Assembly (NCBI GenBank): GCA_934725525.1
Contig: CAKVCG010000001.1
Span: 1-43,783 of the forward strand
Reading direction: 5' to 3'
Origin: an uncultured Brachyspira sp.
GTDB lineage: Bacteria; Spirochaetota; Brachyspiria; Brachyspirales; Brachyspiraceae
DNA length: 43,783 bases
In this document: positions 25,422 to 33,241 of the stretch, in pieces
How the letters are laid out: each line of letters starts with the position of its first letter
Numbering within the stretch: the stretch's first letter is position 1
Made by a program: the position numbers and the translations under genes
Notes under the pieces: generated by a model
Seen by the model: the letters and a program-made list of their open reading frames with translations, nothing else
What the model was told of the DNA's origin: nothing
Database searches by the model: none

Positions 25422-25449
25422 ATAATAACATTTTTTAAAAATTTGTCAA
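25422..25449 (-). promoter_or_regulatory. Promoter of the candidate small RNA
   Basis: On the minus strand TTGACA (25449-25444), a 16-nt spacer and TATTAT (25427-25422) form a near-consensus promoter in the gap after the CYTH gene. The only transcribed object downstream is the two-hairpin segment ending at 25346. Confidence 0.6.
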
Positions 25450-25532
25450 ACGTTTTTAAGATAATTTTTGAAAAAATCTATTAAAACTTTATTATATTAA
25501 AAATGTATTTATTTAATTAATTTATTTAAATT

Positions 25533-26081
25533 TTATTTTTTTGATAAAAGATTTAAATAAGGTTCGCTTTCTATTTGAGATTCTTCAATTCCTATGTCGC
25601 TTAATATTGATTTCAATTCGGATACTTGTTCTTCGATGGATTTTGAAGAGTTTAAAAATTCGATTTCGATAAAATCTCCCAAATTTTTTACCAAAGATAC
25701 TTCTACCAACGCTCCTTTATAAACGAAAGCGTATCCTTTTTTTTCTTTTCTCGCATATTCTTTATAATTTTGCAATGTCGACAAAAAATTTATTATAAAT
25801 TTCGATTTCTTTTTACTTACTTTAATTTCCCGCTCTTCGTTCACTTCCGCTCCGTCAATTATATTTCTTGTTTTTGCGCAGAAAGTATATCCGCCATGTT
25901 CCGTTCGCAGTCTAATGCAATTATTTAAATTTATATTTCCGTTTTTTATTTCGTCCGTTTTGGCAAAATAAATATCTTTTTTGAAATACTTTTTTTTAAA
26001 TTTCGCGTTTTTATATAGAAAATCTAAAGCGGATTTTAAATCTTTAATACGGGCTTTAATTTCAATTTCGGTATCGCTCAT
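25533..26081 (-). CDS. CYTH-domain protein (CyaB/thiamine triphosphatase-like)
   Basis: A 182-aa protein of the CYTH superfamily, which binds triphosphorylated substrates in a beta-barrel tunnel. The defining ExExK motif is at residues 5-9 (EIEIKARI), and the basic/acidic tunnel residues follow in order: NCIRLRTEHGGYTFCAKTR, VNEEREIKV, YARKEKKGYAFVYKGALVEVSLVKNLGDFIEIEF. Members include class IV adenylate cyclase (CyaB) and thiamine triphosphatase; which activity applies here cannot be told. Length is typical. No strong ribosome site precedes the ATG. Confidence 0.9.
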   Translation of the reverse strand: MSDTEIEIKARIKDLKSALDFLYKNAKFKKKYFKKDIYFAKTDEIKNGNINLNNCIRLRTEHGGYTFCAKTRNIIDGAEVNEEREIKVSKKKSKFIINFLSTLQNYKEYARKEKKGYAFVYKGALVEVSLVKNLGDFIEIEFLNSSKSIEEQVSELKSILSDIGIEESQIESEPYLNLLSKK

Positions 26082-26184
26082 TTTAATTTATTATATACGA
26101 ATATTTTTTATTGTCAAAATTATAATAAAAATAAAAAATATGTAAAAATCAATATAAAAAATAATATACACGAATTTAAAAAAT

Positions 26185-26212
26185 TTGCTATATTTTAAAT
26201 AGAAGTTATAAT
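26185..26212 (+). promoter_or_regulatory. Promoter of the 26298 lipoprotein gene
   Basis: TTGCTA (26185-26190), a 16-nt spacer and TATAAT (26207-26212). The implied untranslated leader is about 78 nt, longer than for most genes here, and includes a possible TAGCTTAATATAAGGCTTTA hairpin; no known riboswitch is recognised. Confidence 0.5.
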
Positions 26213-26297
26213 TAATATTAAATAATAATTTGTCGAATAGCTTAATATAAGGCTTTAGAATGAGAAAGGTATAGACTATTAAATAAGGGGAAGAATA

Positions 26298-26915
26298 ATG
26301 AAATTAAGAAAAATCTTTAATGCGATTTTTACGACGCTTTTTATTTTGGCAGTATTGTCTTTTGCCGCATGTAAACAATCTAAACTTACGATTACTAAAC
26401 CAGGTCAGGATGTTTCGCTTTTGAATGCAATAGGTAAAGTGCAAGATGGGGTTTTTACTAACAGAGATGGAACTTCTATCGGTATAAGTAGCGGCGGTAA
26501 TAATATAACCATTAAAGACAGCGGTGGAAGTGAAGTTGGTTATATTAAAAAAGAAGCTATAGGAGAAAGCGAAAAGATATGGATATATGAGAATACCAAC
26601 AGCTCTTCTACGGGTAACGAAAAAAATATGTTGGTTATGGGAACGGATAGCTCTACAATAACGGTTGCGGCAAGCGAAAAAGGTATTAATGCCGTTAAAA
26701 AATCTTTTGATTATTTTGGCGAAGAAAAATCTTTGAATATAGTCATGGATATGCAAAACCCTGAATATCAAAATGCTGATGGAAGCCCAAATACCGATAA
26801 AATTGCTGAGAAGTATAATATGAACGCATTAGATAAAACTAATCTTAACGGCTTTTTTAAGAATATAACTAAAGGCGATTTTGGAGACTCTAAAACATAT
26901 AATAAAACATCTTAA
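26298..26915 (+). CDS. Putative lipoprotein, unknown function
   Basis: A 205-aa protein with a lipoprotein signal (IFTTLFILAVLSFAAC, Cys at about residue 25). The mature part is hydrophilic, with short strands such as GVFTNRDGTSIGISSGGNNITIKDSGGSEVGYIKK and MLVMGTDSSTITVAASEKG, then a lysine-rich helical end. I recognise no family. AAGGGGAAG precedes the ATG. It is monocistronic, with a promoter upstream and a 160-nt gap before mcrB. It is probably exposed on a membrane surface. Confidence 0.75.
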   Translation: MKLRKIFNAIFTTLFILAVLSFAACKQSKLTITKPGQDVSLLNAIGKVQDGVFTNRDGTSIGISSGGNNITIKDSGGSEVGYIKKEAIGESEKIWIYENTNSSSTGNEKNMLVMGTDSSTITVAASEKGINAVKKSFDYFGEEKSLNIVMDMQNPEYQNADGSPNTDKIAEKYNMNALDKTNLNGFFKNITKGDFGDSKTYNKTS

Positions 26916-27021
26916 AGAGTAAATTATTTTTTGCCTCGTAAAGTGAAACAATGCGGATGCCAAACTGTAATTTTATATAATCTCCCGCAAACATCTAACA
27001 TTCTCGCCCGAGCTTTAAAAA

Positions 27022-27049
27022 TTGAAATATAATTTTTTTAATATATTAT
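27022..27049 (+). promoter_or_regulatory. Promoter of the McrBC-like operon
   Basis: TTGAAA (27022-27027), a 16-nt spacer and TATTAT (27044-27049), 28 nt before the ATG at 27077. Confidence 0.5.
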
Positions 27050-27076
27050 ATATCTATATAATTTTAGGATTTTTAT

Positions 27077-28525
27077 ATGAGCAGAAACTTTTACAGATTT
27101 ATTATACAAGCTGACAAAATATACAAAAGAGCCATAGAACATAATATGGCGATTATGCAAAGCGAATACTTTTTAGCTAATGCTCCTCAATTTGTTAAAA
27201 ATAATTTGAATACAATAAAAGAAGTAAAAGAAAACGATATTATATTGTTGGAGAAAAACGGTGAAATATACGCTTGGGGATACGCCATAAAACCAAGAAA
27301 AGATAAACATAAAAGCGATAGAATTGAATATTTAAATGTTGATGAAATGATAAGCAATATACTTGAAACTGACGGAGTTAAATATATATCGGGCAAATAT
27401 AAGGGAATAATTTATTTTAACGATTGCGAATGTTTTTATAATAATTTAACCGAAATTGTTGAAAAAAATAGATATGGAGGTAAGTGTTGGGGACAGAGAA
27501 TAGATATTGATAAATGGAGGCGACATTCCGAAGACAAAGGAATATTATCCAGAGATTTTGATTTGATAGAAAATCCGTCTAATGATATTTATAGAATTCA
27601 AAATAAAAAAGTAGCTCTTGAAATAATAAAGCTGTTAACGGGAGATATTGTTTCTGAATATGATAATCTTTTATTAGGCGAATGCATTGAATTATTAATG
27701 CAAAATAGAAATTTAATTTTAACGGGAGCGCCGGGAACGGGTAAAAGTTATTTGGCTAAACAAATAGCAAGCGAAATAGGAAAATACAAATTCGTTCAAT
27801 TTCATCCTTCCTACGATTATACCGATTTTGTGGAAGGATTGCGCCCTATACAAGATAAAAAAGGCGATATAATTTTTGAAAGAAAGGACGGAGTTTTTAA
27901 AAAATTCTGTAAAGAAGCGTTAAATAATAAAAACGATAATTTTGTATTCATAATAGACGAAATAAACAGAGGCGAGATTTCAAAAATTTTCGGCGAATTA
28001 TTCTTTTCGGTTGACGCTGGCTATAGAGGAGAAAAAGGAAAAGTTTTGACTCAATACGCGAATTTAATCGAGGACGGAGACGAGTTTAAAGACGGTTTTT
28101 ATATTCCCGAAAATGTTTATATAATCGGAACTATGAACGATATTGACAGAAGCGTTGAAAGTATGGATTTCGCTATGAGAAGACGATTCGCTTGGAAAGA
28201 GATTAAAGCCGAAGATACGCAAGAAACCATATTAAAAGATTTGGGAGATTTAAAAGACGAAACTATTAAAAGAATGAATAATTTAAATGAAGTTATTAGA
28301 AATAAAGAAACTAATTTATCGGAAGCGTATTGCATTGGAGCTGCATATTTCAAAAAGATTAAAGATTATGAAGGCAATTTTAATAAATTATGGGATAATC
28401 ATTTGGAAGGACTTTTATTTGAATATACGAGAGGAATGCAAAATCAAGCAACAATACTTAAAGGATTAAAAAACGCTTACGATTTGAAAGATAATTTGAT
28501 AAATGATAATTCTAATCAAGATTAA
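27077..28525 (+). CDS. McrB-like AAA+ restriction GTPase
   Basis: A 482-aa protein. The N-terminal ~180 residues (FYRFIIQADKIYKRAIEHN, then WGYAIKPR and KCWGQRIDIDKWRRHS) look like an EVE/PUA-type reader of modified bases. The C-terminal AAA+ motor has the Walker A GAPGTGKS (217-224), the Walker B region FVFIIDEINRGEISKIFGEL, and the McrB-type signature GTMNDIDRSVESMDFAMRRRF (351-371). McrB uses GTP to move DNA and, with McrC, cuts DNA carrying modified cytosine (type IV restriction). The mcrC partner follows after 2 nt. The N-terminal reader differs from E. coli McrB, so the modification recognised is unknown. Confidence 0.9.
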   Translation: MSRNFYRFIIQADKIYKRAIEHNMAIMQSEYFLANAPQFVKNNLNTIKEVKENDIILLEKNGEIYAWGYAIKPRKDKHKSDRIEYLNVDEMISNILETDGVKYISGKYKGIIYFNDCECFYNNLTEIVEKNRYGGKCWGQRIDIDKWRRHSEDKGILSRDFDLIENPSNDIYRIQNKKVALEIIKLLTGDIVSEYDNLLLGECIELLMQNRNLILTGAPGTGKSYLAKQIASEIGKYKFVQFHPSYDYTDFVEGLRPIQDKKGDIIFERKDGVFKKFCKEALNNKNDNFVFIIDEINRGEISKIFGELFFSVDAGYRGEKGKVLTQYANLIEDGDEFKDGFYIPENVYIIGTMNDIDRSVESMDFAMRRRFAWKEIKAEDTQETILKDLGDLKDETIKRMNNLNEVIRNKETNLSEAYCIGAAYFKKIKDYEGNFNKLWDNHLEGLLFEYTRGMQNQATILKGLKNAYDLKDNLINDNSNQD

Positions 28526-28527
28526 TT

Positions 28528-29874
28528 ATGAGTATAATTCAAATTGCAGATAATAATTATAAAGGCGTATCTATTGATAAAACCGATATAGAAAATATTA
28601 AACAGTTCGCTAATAAAAAAATAAAATATTTAAAAGAAAATAATTTATTTATATTGTCAAAAAATTCTTTTAAAGACGATATAGAAAATTCGGACATAAT
28701 AGAATTAGACGAAGTAAATAATAAAATATATTCTAATAATATAATGGGTTTTATCGGTTATAACGATACTCAAATAAAAATTACTTCAAGATTTACTCCA
28801 AATAGCGATAAAGATTATTTTCTTCACTATATGCTACAAAAAGTTTTTTATTCAAATATATTTAATTGGGAATATACGACTGAAAGAGATTATTCTTTTG
28901 ATTTTTTAATTTATATGTTTACTCATTTCTTCCAAAAAGCGATTAGACAAGGAATTTTTAAAAGCTATCAAAATAGAGAATATAACGATGCAAATGTTAG
29001 AGGCGTTATTGATATAAATCGACATATAAAAAATAATATTCCTTTCAATGGAAATATTGCATATAATACGAGAGAATATAGCTATGATAATAATATAACT
29101 CAATTAATAAGACATACGATAGAATATATAAACACGAAAAGCAGAGGAATTTTAAATATAAACGAAGATATAAAAAGCGGAGTATTTCAAATAATTGAAG
29201 CGACTAAAAGATACGATAAAAATAAAAGACAAAGCATAATAAATAAAAATCTAAAAAAATTAAATCATCCATATTTTTACGAATACGAATCTTTAAGAAA
29301 AATATGCATTCAAATATTAAGGCATGAAGAATTAAAATACGGACGAGAAGAAGATAAAATTTACGGCATTTTATTTGACGGCGCTTATCTTTGGGAAGAA
29401 TATATTTACACAATATTAAAGGATTTAGATTTTTTACATCCAAGAAATAAAGAAAAAACTGACGGAATTAATTTACTAAATAAAAAGTGGACTGTATATC
29501 CCGATTTTTATAATTATAATAAAAAAATAGTTTTGGATACAAAATATAAAATGTTAAATAAAGATAATGATAAAATTGACGGAAGCGATAAACATCAAAT
29601 AATTTCTTATGTTTATACTTTGGGCGCTAAAATCGGAGGTTTCGTTTATCCTTCGGAAAATAAAGAATTTAGTTTTGATAATATAGGAATTTTAAATAGA
29701 GAATATAATAAAAATATTTTGGAAGATTATAGTCCTTCAATTTTTAAATACGCTTTTTTAATACCAAATAAAAAATCAAACGAAGAAAATTTTGAAAATA
29801 TTAACGACTTTAAAAAGGAAATTGAAAAATCGGAAAATGATTTTAAGGAAAAAATCAAAAACGAATTTCAATAA
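28528..29874 (+). CDS. McrC-like restriction endonuclease subunit
   Basis: A 448-aa partner of the upstream McrB-like motor. The N-terminal half has the McrC pattern (GFIGYNDTQIKITSRF, YDNNITQLIRHTIEYI). The C-terminal nuclease core is of the PD-(D/E)xK type: KKWTVYPDFYNYNKKIVLDTKYKML, with the Asp of PDF and Asp-Thr-Lys as putative catalytic residues. It should provide the cutting activity. Two nucleotides separate it from mcrB, so the genes are translated together. The last 60 residues are very charged (EENFENINDFKKEIEKSEND). Restriction of modified foreign DNA is inferred from the family. Confidence 0.9.
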   Translation: MSIIQIADNNYKGVSIDKTDIENIKQFANKKIKYLKENNLFILSKNSFKDDIENSDIIELDEVNNKIYSNNIMGFIGYNDTQIKITSRFTPNSDKDYFLHYMLQKVFYSNIFNWEYTTERDYSFDFLIYMFTHFFQKAIRQGIFKSYQNREYNDANVRGVIDINRHIKNNIPFNGNIAYNTREYSYDNNITQLIRHTIEYINTKSRGILNINEDIKSGVFQIIEATKRYDKNKRQSIINKNLKKLNHPYFYEYESLRKICIQILRHEELKYGREEDKIYGILFDGAYLWEEYIYTILKDLDFLHPRNKEKTDGINLLNKKWTVYPDFYNYNKKIVLDTKYKMLNKDNDKIDGSDKHQIISYVYTLGAKIGGFVYPSENKEFSFDNIGILNREYNKNILEDYSPSIFKYAFLIPNKKSNEENFENINDFKKEIEKSENDFKEKIKNEFQ

Positions 29875-29938
29875 TTTATCATTTTAAAATATTTTAATCT
29901 ATGATATGATAAAGCGATTAAATTATATGGAGAAAATA

Positions 29939-30758
29939 ATGCTTGGAGCGATTATCGGAGACATTGTAGGTTCTATATACGAATTCGATAATATTAAAAC
30001 AAAAAATTTTAATCTATTTACAAATGAAATGTTTTTTACGGACGATACGGTTATGACTATCGCTATTGCGGATGCCATTATAAATGGCGCTAAACCCGAA
30101 AATTTTATTTTGTCAATGAAAAAATGGGGAGGCGATTATATTGATAAAAGTTACGGGCGTTCTTTTAGAAGATGGCTTAAATCCGAAAATTCCGAGCCTT
30201 ATAACAGCTGGGGAAACGGTTCTGCGATGCGAGTGTCTCCATGCGGCTGGGTTGCAAAATTAAGCGAACCTTTTGAAGAAGGATTAAAATTAACGGAAGA
30301 TTTGGCTAAAAAATCCGCCGAAGTTACGCATAATCATCCCGAAGGAATAAAAGGAGCGCAGGCTACGGCATCTTCAATATTTTTTATGCGTCATGGAAAA
30401 TCAAAAAACGCTATTGGAAGAATATAAAAATAAACTTAAAGATTATATAAAAAATAAATATCAATACGATTTAGATTTTACTTTAGAGGAAATACGCCCG
30501 ATTTATAAATTTGATGTAAGTTGTCAGGGAAGCCTTCCACCCGCTTTAGTTTCATTTTTGGAAAGCGAAAATTTTGAAGACGCAATAAGAAATGCAATTT
30601 CAATTGGAGGCGATAGCGATACTCTCGGGGCAATTACGGGAAGCATCGCCGAAGCCGCCTACGGAATTCCAGAAGATATAAAAGAAAAAGCTATAAATTA
30701 TTTAGATAAGAAAATTAAAGAATTATACGAAAGATGGCTTGATTTTATTAGAGAATAA
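29939..30758 (+). pseudogene. ADP-ribosylglycohydrolase (DraG family), frameshifted
   Basis: Together the two frames encode one complete ADP-ribosylglycohydrolase of about 272 aa. Frame 1 (29939-30427) holds MLGAIIGDIVGSIYEFDNIK, the metal motif FTDDTVM, the GNGSAMRVSP motif and SIFFMRHGKSK. The second frame (to 30758) continues LLEEYKNKLKDYIKNKYQYD, FDVSCQGSLPPALVSFLES, NAISIGGDSDTLGAITGS and IAEAAYGIPED. They join at an A6 run (30405-30410): removing one A would restore one frame. The start at 29939 follows GGAG with 6-nt spacing. DraG enzymes remove ADP-ribose from proteins. It could be inactive, phase-variable through the A tract, or a sequencing error. Confidence 0.85.
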
Positions 30759-30853
30759 GATTAATTGCATAGTGTTAATAAAAACCGCTTTATTATATAA
30801 TATTAAAAAACTATATTTTATAAATTTAATTCGGAATAAAAAAGAGGATAAAA

Positions 30854-31327
30854 ATGTCGATTATAAAAGCTAAAGAATATTTGAAAAAATTTAATTTGGA
30901 TAATCAAGTTATGGAATTTCCAGTTTCGTCCGCAACGGTTGAAGAAGCGGCTAAAGCGATAAATTGCGAAGAAAAAGAAATTGCAAAAAGTTTGTCTTTT
31001 CTTGTGGAAGATAAACCTATATTGATAGTTGTAGCGGGAGATTGCAAAATTGACAACGGCAAATATAAAGCGGAATTTTCAACCAAAGCGAAAATGATTC
31101 CGTTTGAGAAAGTGGAAGAATTAATCGGGCATGCGGTTGGCGGAGTTTGTCCTTTCGGATTAAACGAAAATGTAGATATTTATTTAGACGAATCGTTAAA
31201 AAGACTTCAAACCGTTTATCCAGCTTGCGGAAGTTCAAACAGCGCGATAAAATTAAAAGTGGAAGAGTTGGAAAAAATAGTTAATTACAAAAAATGGGTT
31301 AATGTTTGCAAATATGCGGAAAATTAA
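30854..31327 (+). CDS. YbaK/EbsC-type aminoacyl-tRNA deacylase
   Basis: A 157-aa protein of the YbaK/ProX/EbsC family, cytoplasmic enzymes that clear mischarged tRNA (for example Cys-tRNA(Pro)). The family motifs are present: SSATVEEAAKAINCEEKEIAKSL, ILIVVAGDCKIDNGKYK, EEL-IGHAVGGVCPFGLNENVDIYLDESL and VYPACGSSNSAIKLKVEEL. GAGGA lies 7 nt before the ATG. The next gene starts 3 nt after its stop, so they are one transcript. Exact specificity cannot be deduced. Confidence 0.92.
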   Translation: MSIIKAKEYLKKFNLDNQVMEFPVSSATVEEAAKAINCEEKEIAKSLSFLVEDKPILIVVAGDCKIDNGKYKAEFSTKAKMIPFEKVEELIGHAVGGVCPFGLNENVDIYLDESLKRLQTVYPACGSSNSAIKLKVEELEKIVNYKKWVNVCKYAEN

Positions 31328-31330
31328 TTT

Positions 31331-31633
31331 ATGCCGACTTCAAAAGAATATAGAGATTTAATTTTAGATAAATTGGACTTGCTCGAAAATATAAGTTATA
31401 AATCAATGATGGGAGAATATTTGCTTTATTATAATAAAATTTTATTTGGCGGAATTTACGATAATAGACTTCTTATAAAAATTGTCGAAACTAATAAAGA
31501 TTATAATTTAGAAGAAGCTATTCCTTATAAAAATGCAAAACCAATGTATTTTATAAAAGATATTGAAGATAAAAAATTTTTAAAAGATATTATAATTTAT
31601 ACTTGTAAAAGCTTTAAAAGTAAAAAGAAATAA
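31331..31633 (+). CDS. TfoX N-terminal domain protein
   Basis: A 100-aa protein with the TfoX-N fold only: LLENISYKSMMGEYLLYYNKILFGGIYDNRLLIKI, then YKNAKPMYFIKDIEDKKFL. TfoX is a competence regulator in Vibrio and Haemophilus, but single-domain homologues such as this are common and mostly uncharacterised. It is 3 nt downstream of the deacylase gene and ends before a strong hairpin that could terminate transcription from both sides. Confidence 0.85.
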   Translation: MPTSKEYRDLILDKLDLLENISYKSMMGEYLLYYNKILFGGIYDNRLLIKIVETNKDYNLEEAIPYKNAKPMYFIKDIEDKKFLKDIIIYTCKSFKSKKK

Positions 31634-31655
31634 TTATTTTTTAATTTAAAATAAA

Positions 31656-31683
31656 AAAGAGATGCCGTTATCGACATCTCTTT
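31656..31683 (-). terminator. Terminator of the PepSY-like array (convergent with 31331 gene)
   Basis: On the minus strand AAAGAGATGTCG, loop, CGGCATCTCTTTTTT makes a 10-12-bp stem followed by T6. It ends the minus-strand array at 31707; on the plus strand the same hairpin is followed by TTT only but could also stop transcripts from 31633. Confidence 0.8.
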
Positions 31684-31706
31684 CGTCTCCTTATTTTTAA
31701 CGCTTA

Positions 31707-32135
31707 TCAATCGTCAAATTTTTGTCCCATAAGCTGTCCGCCTGAAGTTACATATAACTCCATCATATTGTTTAATTTTATTTTATAGTTTCCCCATTCT
31801 TTTTCCACATCCACCATCATAGCTTGCGGATAGGTTTGTTTAACCGTGTTGGCAACAGAAGGCGGCAAAACGCTAAAAGGAATTGTAACCCAGCCTCCGT
31901 CAATATCTTTCCAATCGCCATTCATATAGAAATCTATATCCACGCCGTTTGAAAGTTTAACTTCAAATTTTCCACCGTCTCTTTCAACTTTCCAAATTTG
32001 AACTCCTGGAAAAGTTGAGTTTATAAAAGCGCTCGATTTTTGAGGCAATGCAGTAACTGGAACTATCCAATCTGCAAAAACCATACTCGAACTTAAACCT
32101 AAAATTAAACATAAAACTAATATTTTTTTTGTCAT
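31707..32135 (-). CDS. Secreted protein with two PepSY-like domains
   Basis: The 142-aa last member of the array. The signal peptide is MTKKILVLCLILGLSSSMVFA, followed by ADW and two PepSY-like (DUF2874-type) repeats: one around PQKSSAFINSTFPGVQIWKV, one around LPPSVANTVKQTYPQAMMVDV, each followed by a YKIKL or FEVKL strand. The single-domain neighbours have the form DQVPAAVIATAKQTYPQAEVW. I start at 32135 because AAGGAGG precedes that ATG; an in-frame ATG at 32165 overlaps the neighbour. PepSY-like proteins are periplasmic and of unclear function, sometimes peptidase inhibitors. Confidence 0.85.
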   Translation of the reverse strand: MTKKILVLCLILGLSSSMVFADWIVPVTALPQKSSAFINSTFPGVQIWKVERDGGKFEVKLSNGVDIDFYMNGDWKDIDGGWVTIPFSVLPPSVANTVKQTYPQAMMVDVEKEWGNYKIKLNNMMELYVTSGGQLMGQKFDD

Positions 32136-32152
32136 CTTAAACCTCCTTATAA

Positions 32153-32404
32153 TTAGTCGTCCCATTTTTGATATAATAGATTACCGTTAATATCAATATA
32201 AAGTTCCATGAAATTGCTCATTTTCACTTCATAGACATTATAGTATTCCATTTCAACCATCCATATTTCAGCTTGCGGATAGGTTCTTTTAGCCGTAGCT
32301 ATTACCGCGGCTGGCACTTGGTCTAAAGGTATATACCAATCGGCAAACAATGAAGCCGAGCCGATAACCGTTAGAGCAGCCAAAATACATATTAATCTTT
32401 TCAT
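32153..32404 (-). CDS. Secreted PepSY-like protein
   Basis: The 83-aa member of a tandem family: signal peptide MKRLICILAALTVIGSASLFA, then DWYIPLDQVPAAVIATAKRT, YPQAEIWMVEMEYYNVYEVK and MSNFMELYIDINGNLL. The fold is one PepSY-like half-domain. The ATG at 32404 follows a perfect AAGGAGGTGA, suggesting very strong translation. It is nearly identical in layout to its upstream neighbour, with changes confined to a few surface positions. Periplasmic location is inferred. Confidence 0.88.
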   Translation of the reverse strand: MKRLICILAALTVIGSASLFADWYIPLDQVPAAVIATAKRTYPQAEIWMVEMEYYNVYEVKMSNFMELYIDINGNLLYQKWDD

Positions 32405-32417
32405 TTTAATCACCTCC

Positions 32418-32693
32418 TTAATAATTAGTTGTTCCATACGGACCCATTGGTCCCATTTGTCCTAAAAGATTGCCATTAACATCTATATAAAGTTCCATGA
32501 AATTGCTCATTTTTACTTCATAGACATTATAGGCTTCCATTTCGACCATCCATACTTCCGCTTCTGGACAAGTCTTTTTAGCGGTAGCCATTACAGCCGC
32601 TGGCACTTGGTCTAACGGTATATACCAATCGGCAAATAATGAAGCCGAACCGACAACCGTGATAGCAATTAAAACGCATATTAATCTTTTCAT
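32418..32693 (-). CDS. Secreted PepSY-like protein with divergent tail
   Basis: The 91-aa member: signal peptide MKRLICVLIAITVVGSASLFA, then the shared DWYIPLDQVPAAVMATAKKT and YNVYEVKMSNFMELYIDVNG. Unlike the others, which end in WDD or FDD, it ends NLLGQMGPMGPYGTTNY, a Gly/Pro/Met tail that arose by change of the last codons. It also carries an extra Cys in TCPEAEVW where its relatives have Tyr. AAGGAGG precedes the ATG. It is 14 nt from the next gene's start on the same strand. Confidence 0.88.
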   Translation of the reverse strand: MKRLICVLIAITVVGSASLFADWYIPLDQVPAAVMATAKKTCPEAEVWMVEMEAYNVYEVKMSNFMELYIDVNGNLLGQMGPMGPYGTTNY

Positions 32694-32711
32694 CTTAAAA
32701 CCTCCTTATAA

Positions 32712-32966
32712 TTAATCGTCAAATTCTTGTCCTAAAAGATTACCATTAACATCTATATAAAGCTCCATCATATTAGACATTTTTACTTCATAGACATTAT
32801 AGTGTTCCATCTTTACAGCCCATACCTCGGCTTGCGGATAAGTTTGTTTAGCCGTAGCTATTACCGCCGCTGGCACTTGGTCTAAAGGTATATACCAGTC
32901 GGCAAACAATGAAGCCGAGCCGATAACCGTTAGAGCCGTCAAAATACATATTAATCTTTTTATCAT
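32712..32966 (-). CDS. Secreted PepSY-like protein, first of the array
   Basis: The 84-aa first gene of the array: MIKRLICILTALTVIGSASLFA signal peptide, then DWYIPLDQVPAAVIATAKQT, YPQAEVWAVKMEHYNVYEVK and MSNMMELYIDVNGNLLGQEF. AAGGAGG is 7 nt before the ATG, and a consensus promoter at 33010-33037 drives the group. The four coding regions repeat so closely that recombination between copies is plausible. Confidence 0.88.
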   Translation of the reverse strand: MIKRLICILTALTVIGSASLFADWYIPLDQVPAAVIATAKQTYPQAEVWAVKMEHYNVYEVKMSNMMELYIDVNGNLLGQEFDD

Positions 32967-33009
32967 TTTTAAGCCTCCTTTTGCTTAATTATTTATTGTC
33001 TATATTTAT

Positions 33010-33037
33010 ATTATAGGAATTTTTTTAATTTTGTCAA
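33010..33037 (-). promoter_or_regulatory. Promoter of the PepSY-like array
   Basis: On the minus strand TTGACA (33037-33032) and TATAAT (33015-33010) are perfect hexamers with a 16-nt spacer, about 43 nt before the first ATG. With the AAGGAGG ribosome sites this predicts high expression. Confidence 0.75.
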
Positions 33038-33241
33038 GTATTTTTACAAAAATTTTACTATATTTTTACTACTTTAGAAAAATTAATAATAAAAATGATA
33101 CATATAATACATTTTTAGGCTAATAAATAAAAAAAATAATTGAATGTAAACGATTATTACTTTTTATTTTGATTATTTTATATATTTTAATTTTAATAAT
33201 ATATGATATACTATATAAAATAAAAAATAAAAATTAAATCA

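Noticed and set aside
30393..30758. An independent 121-aa gene starting at ATG 30393
   Set aside because: Its sequence is the C-terminal half of the ADP-ribosylglycohydrolase, and the ATG has no ribosome site.
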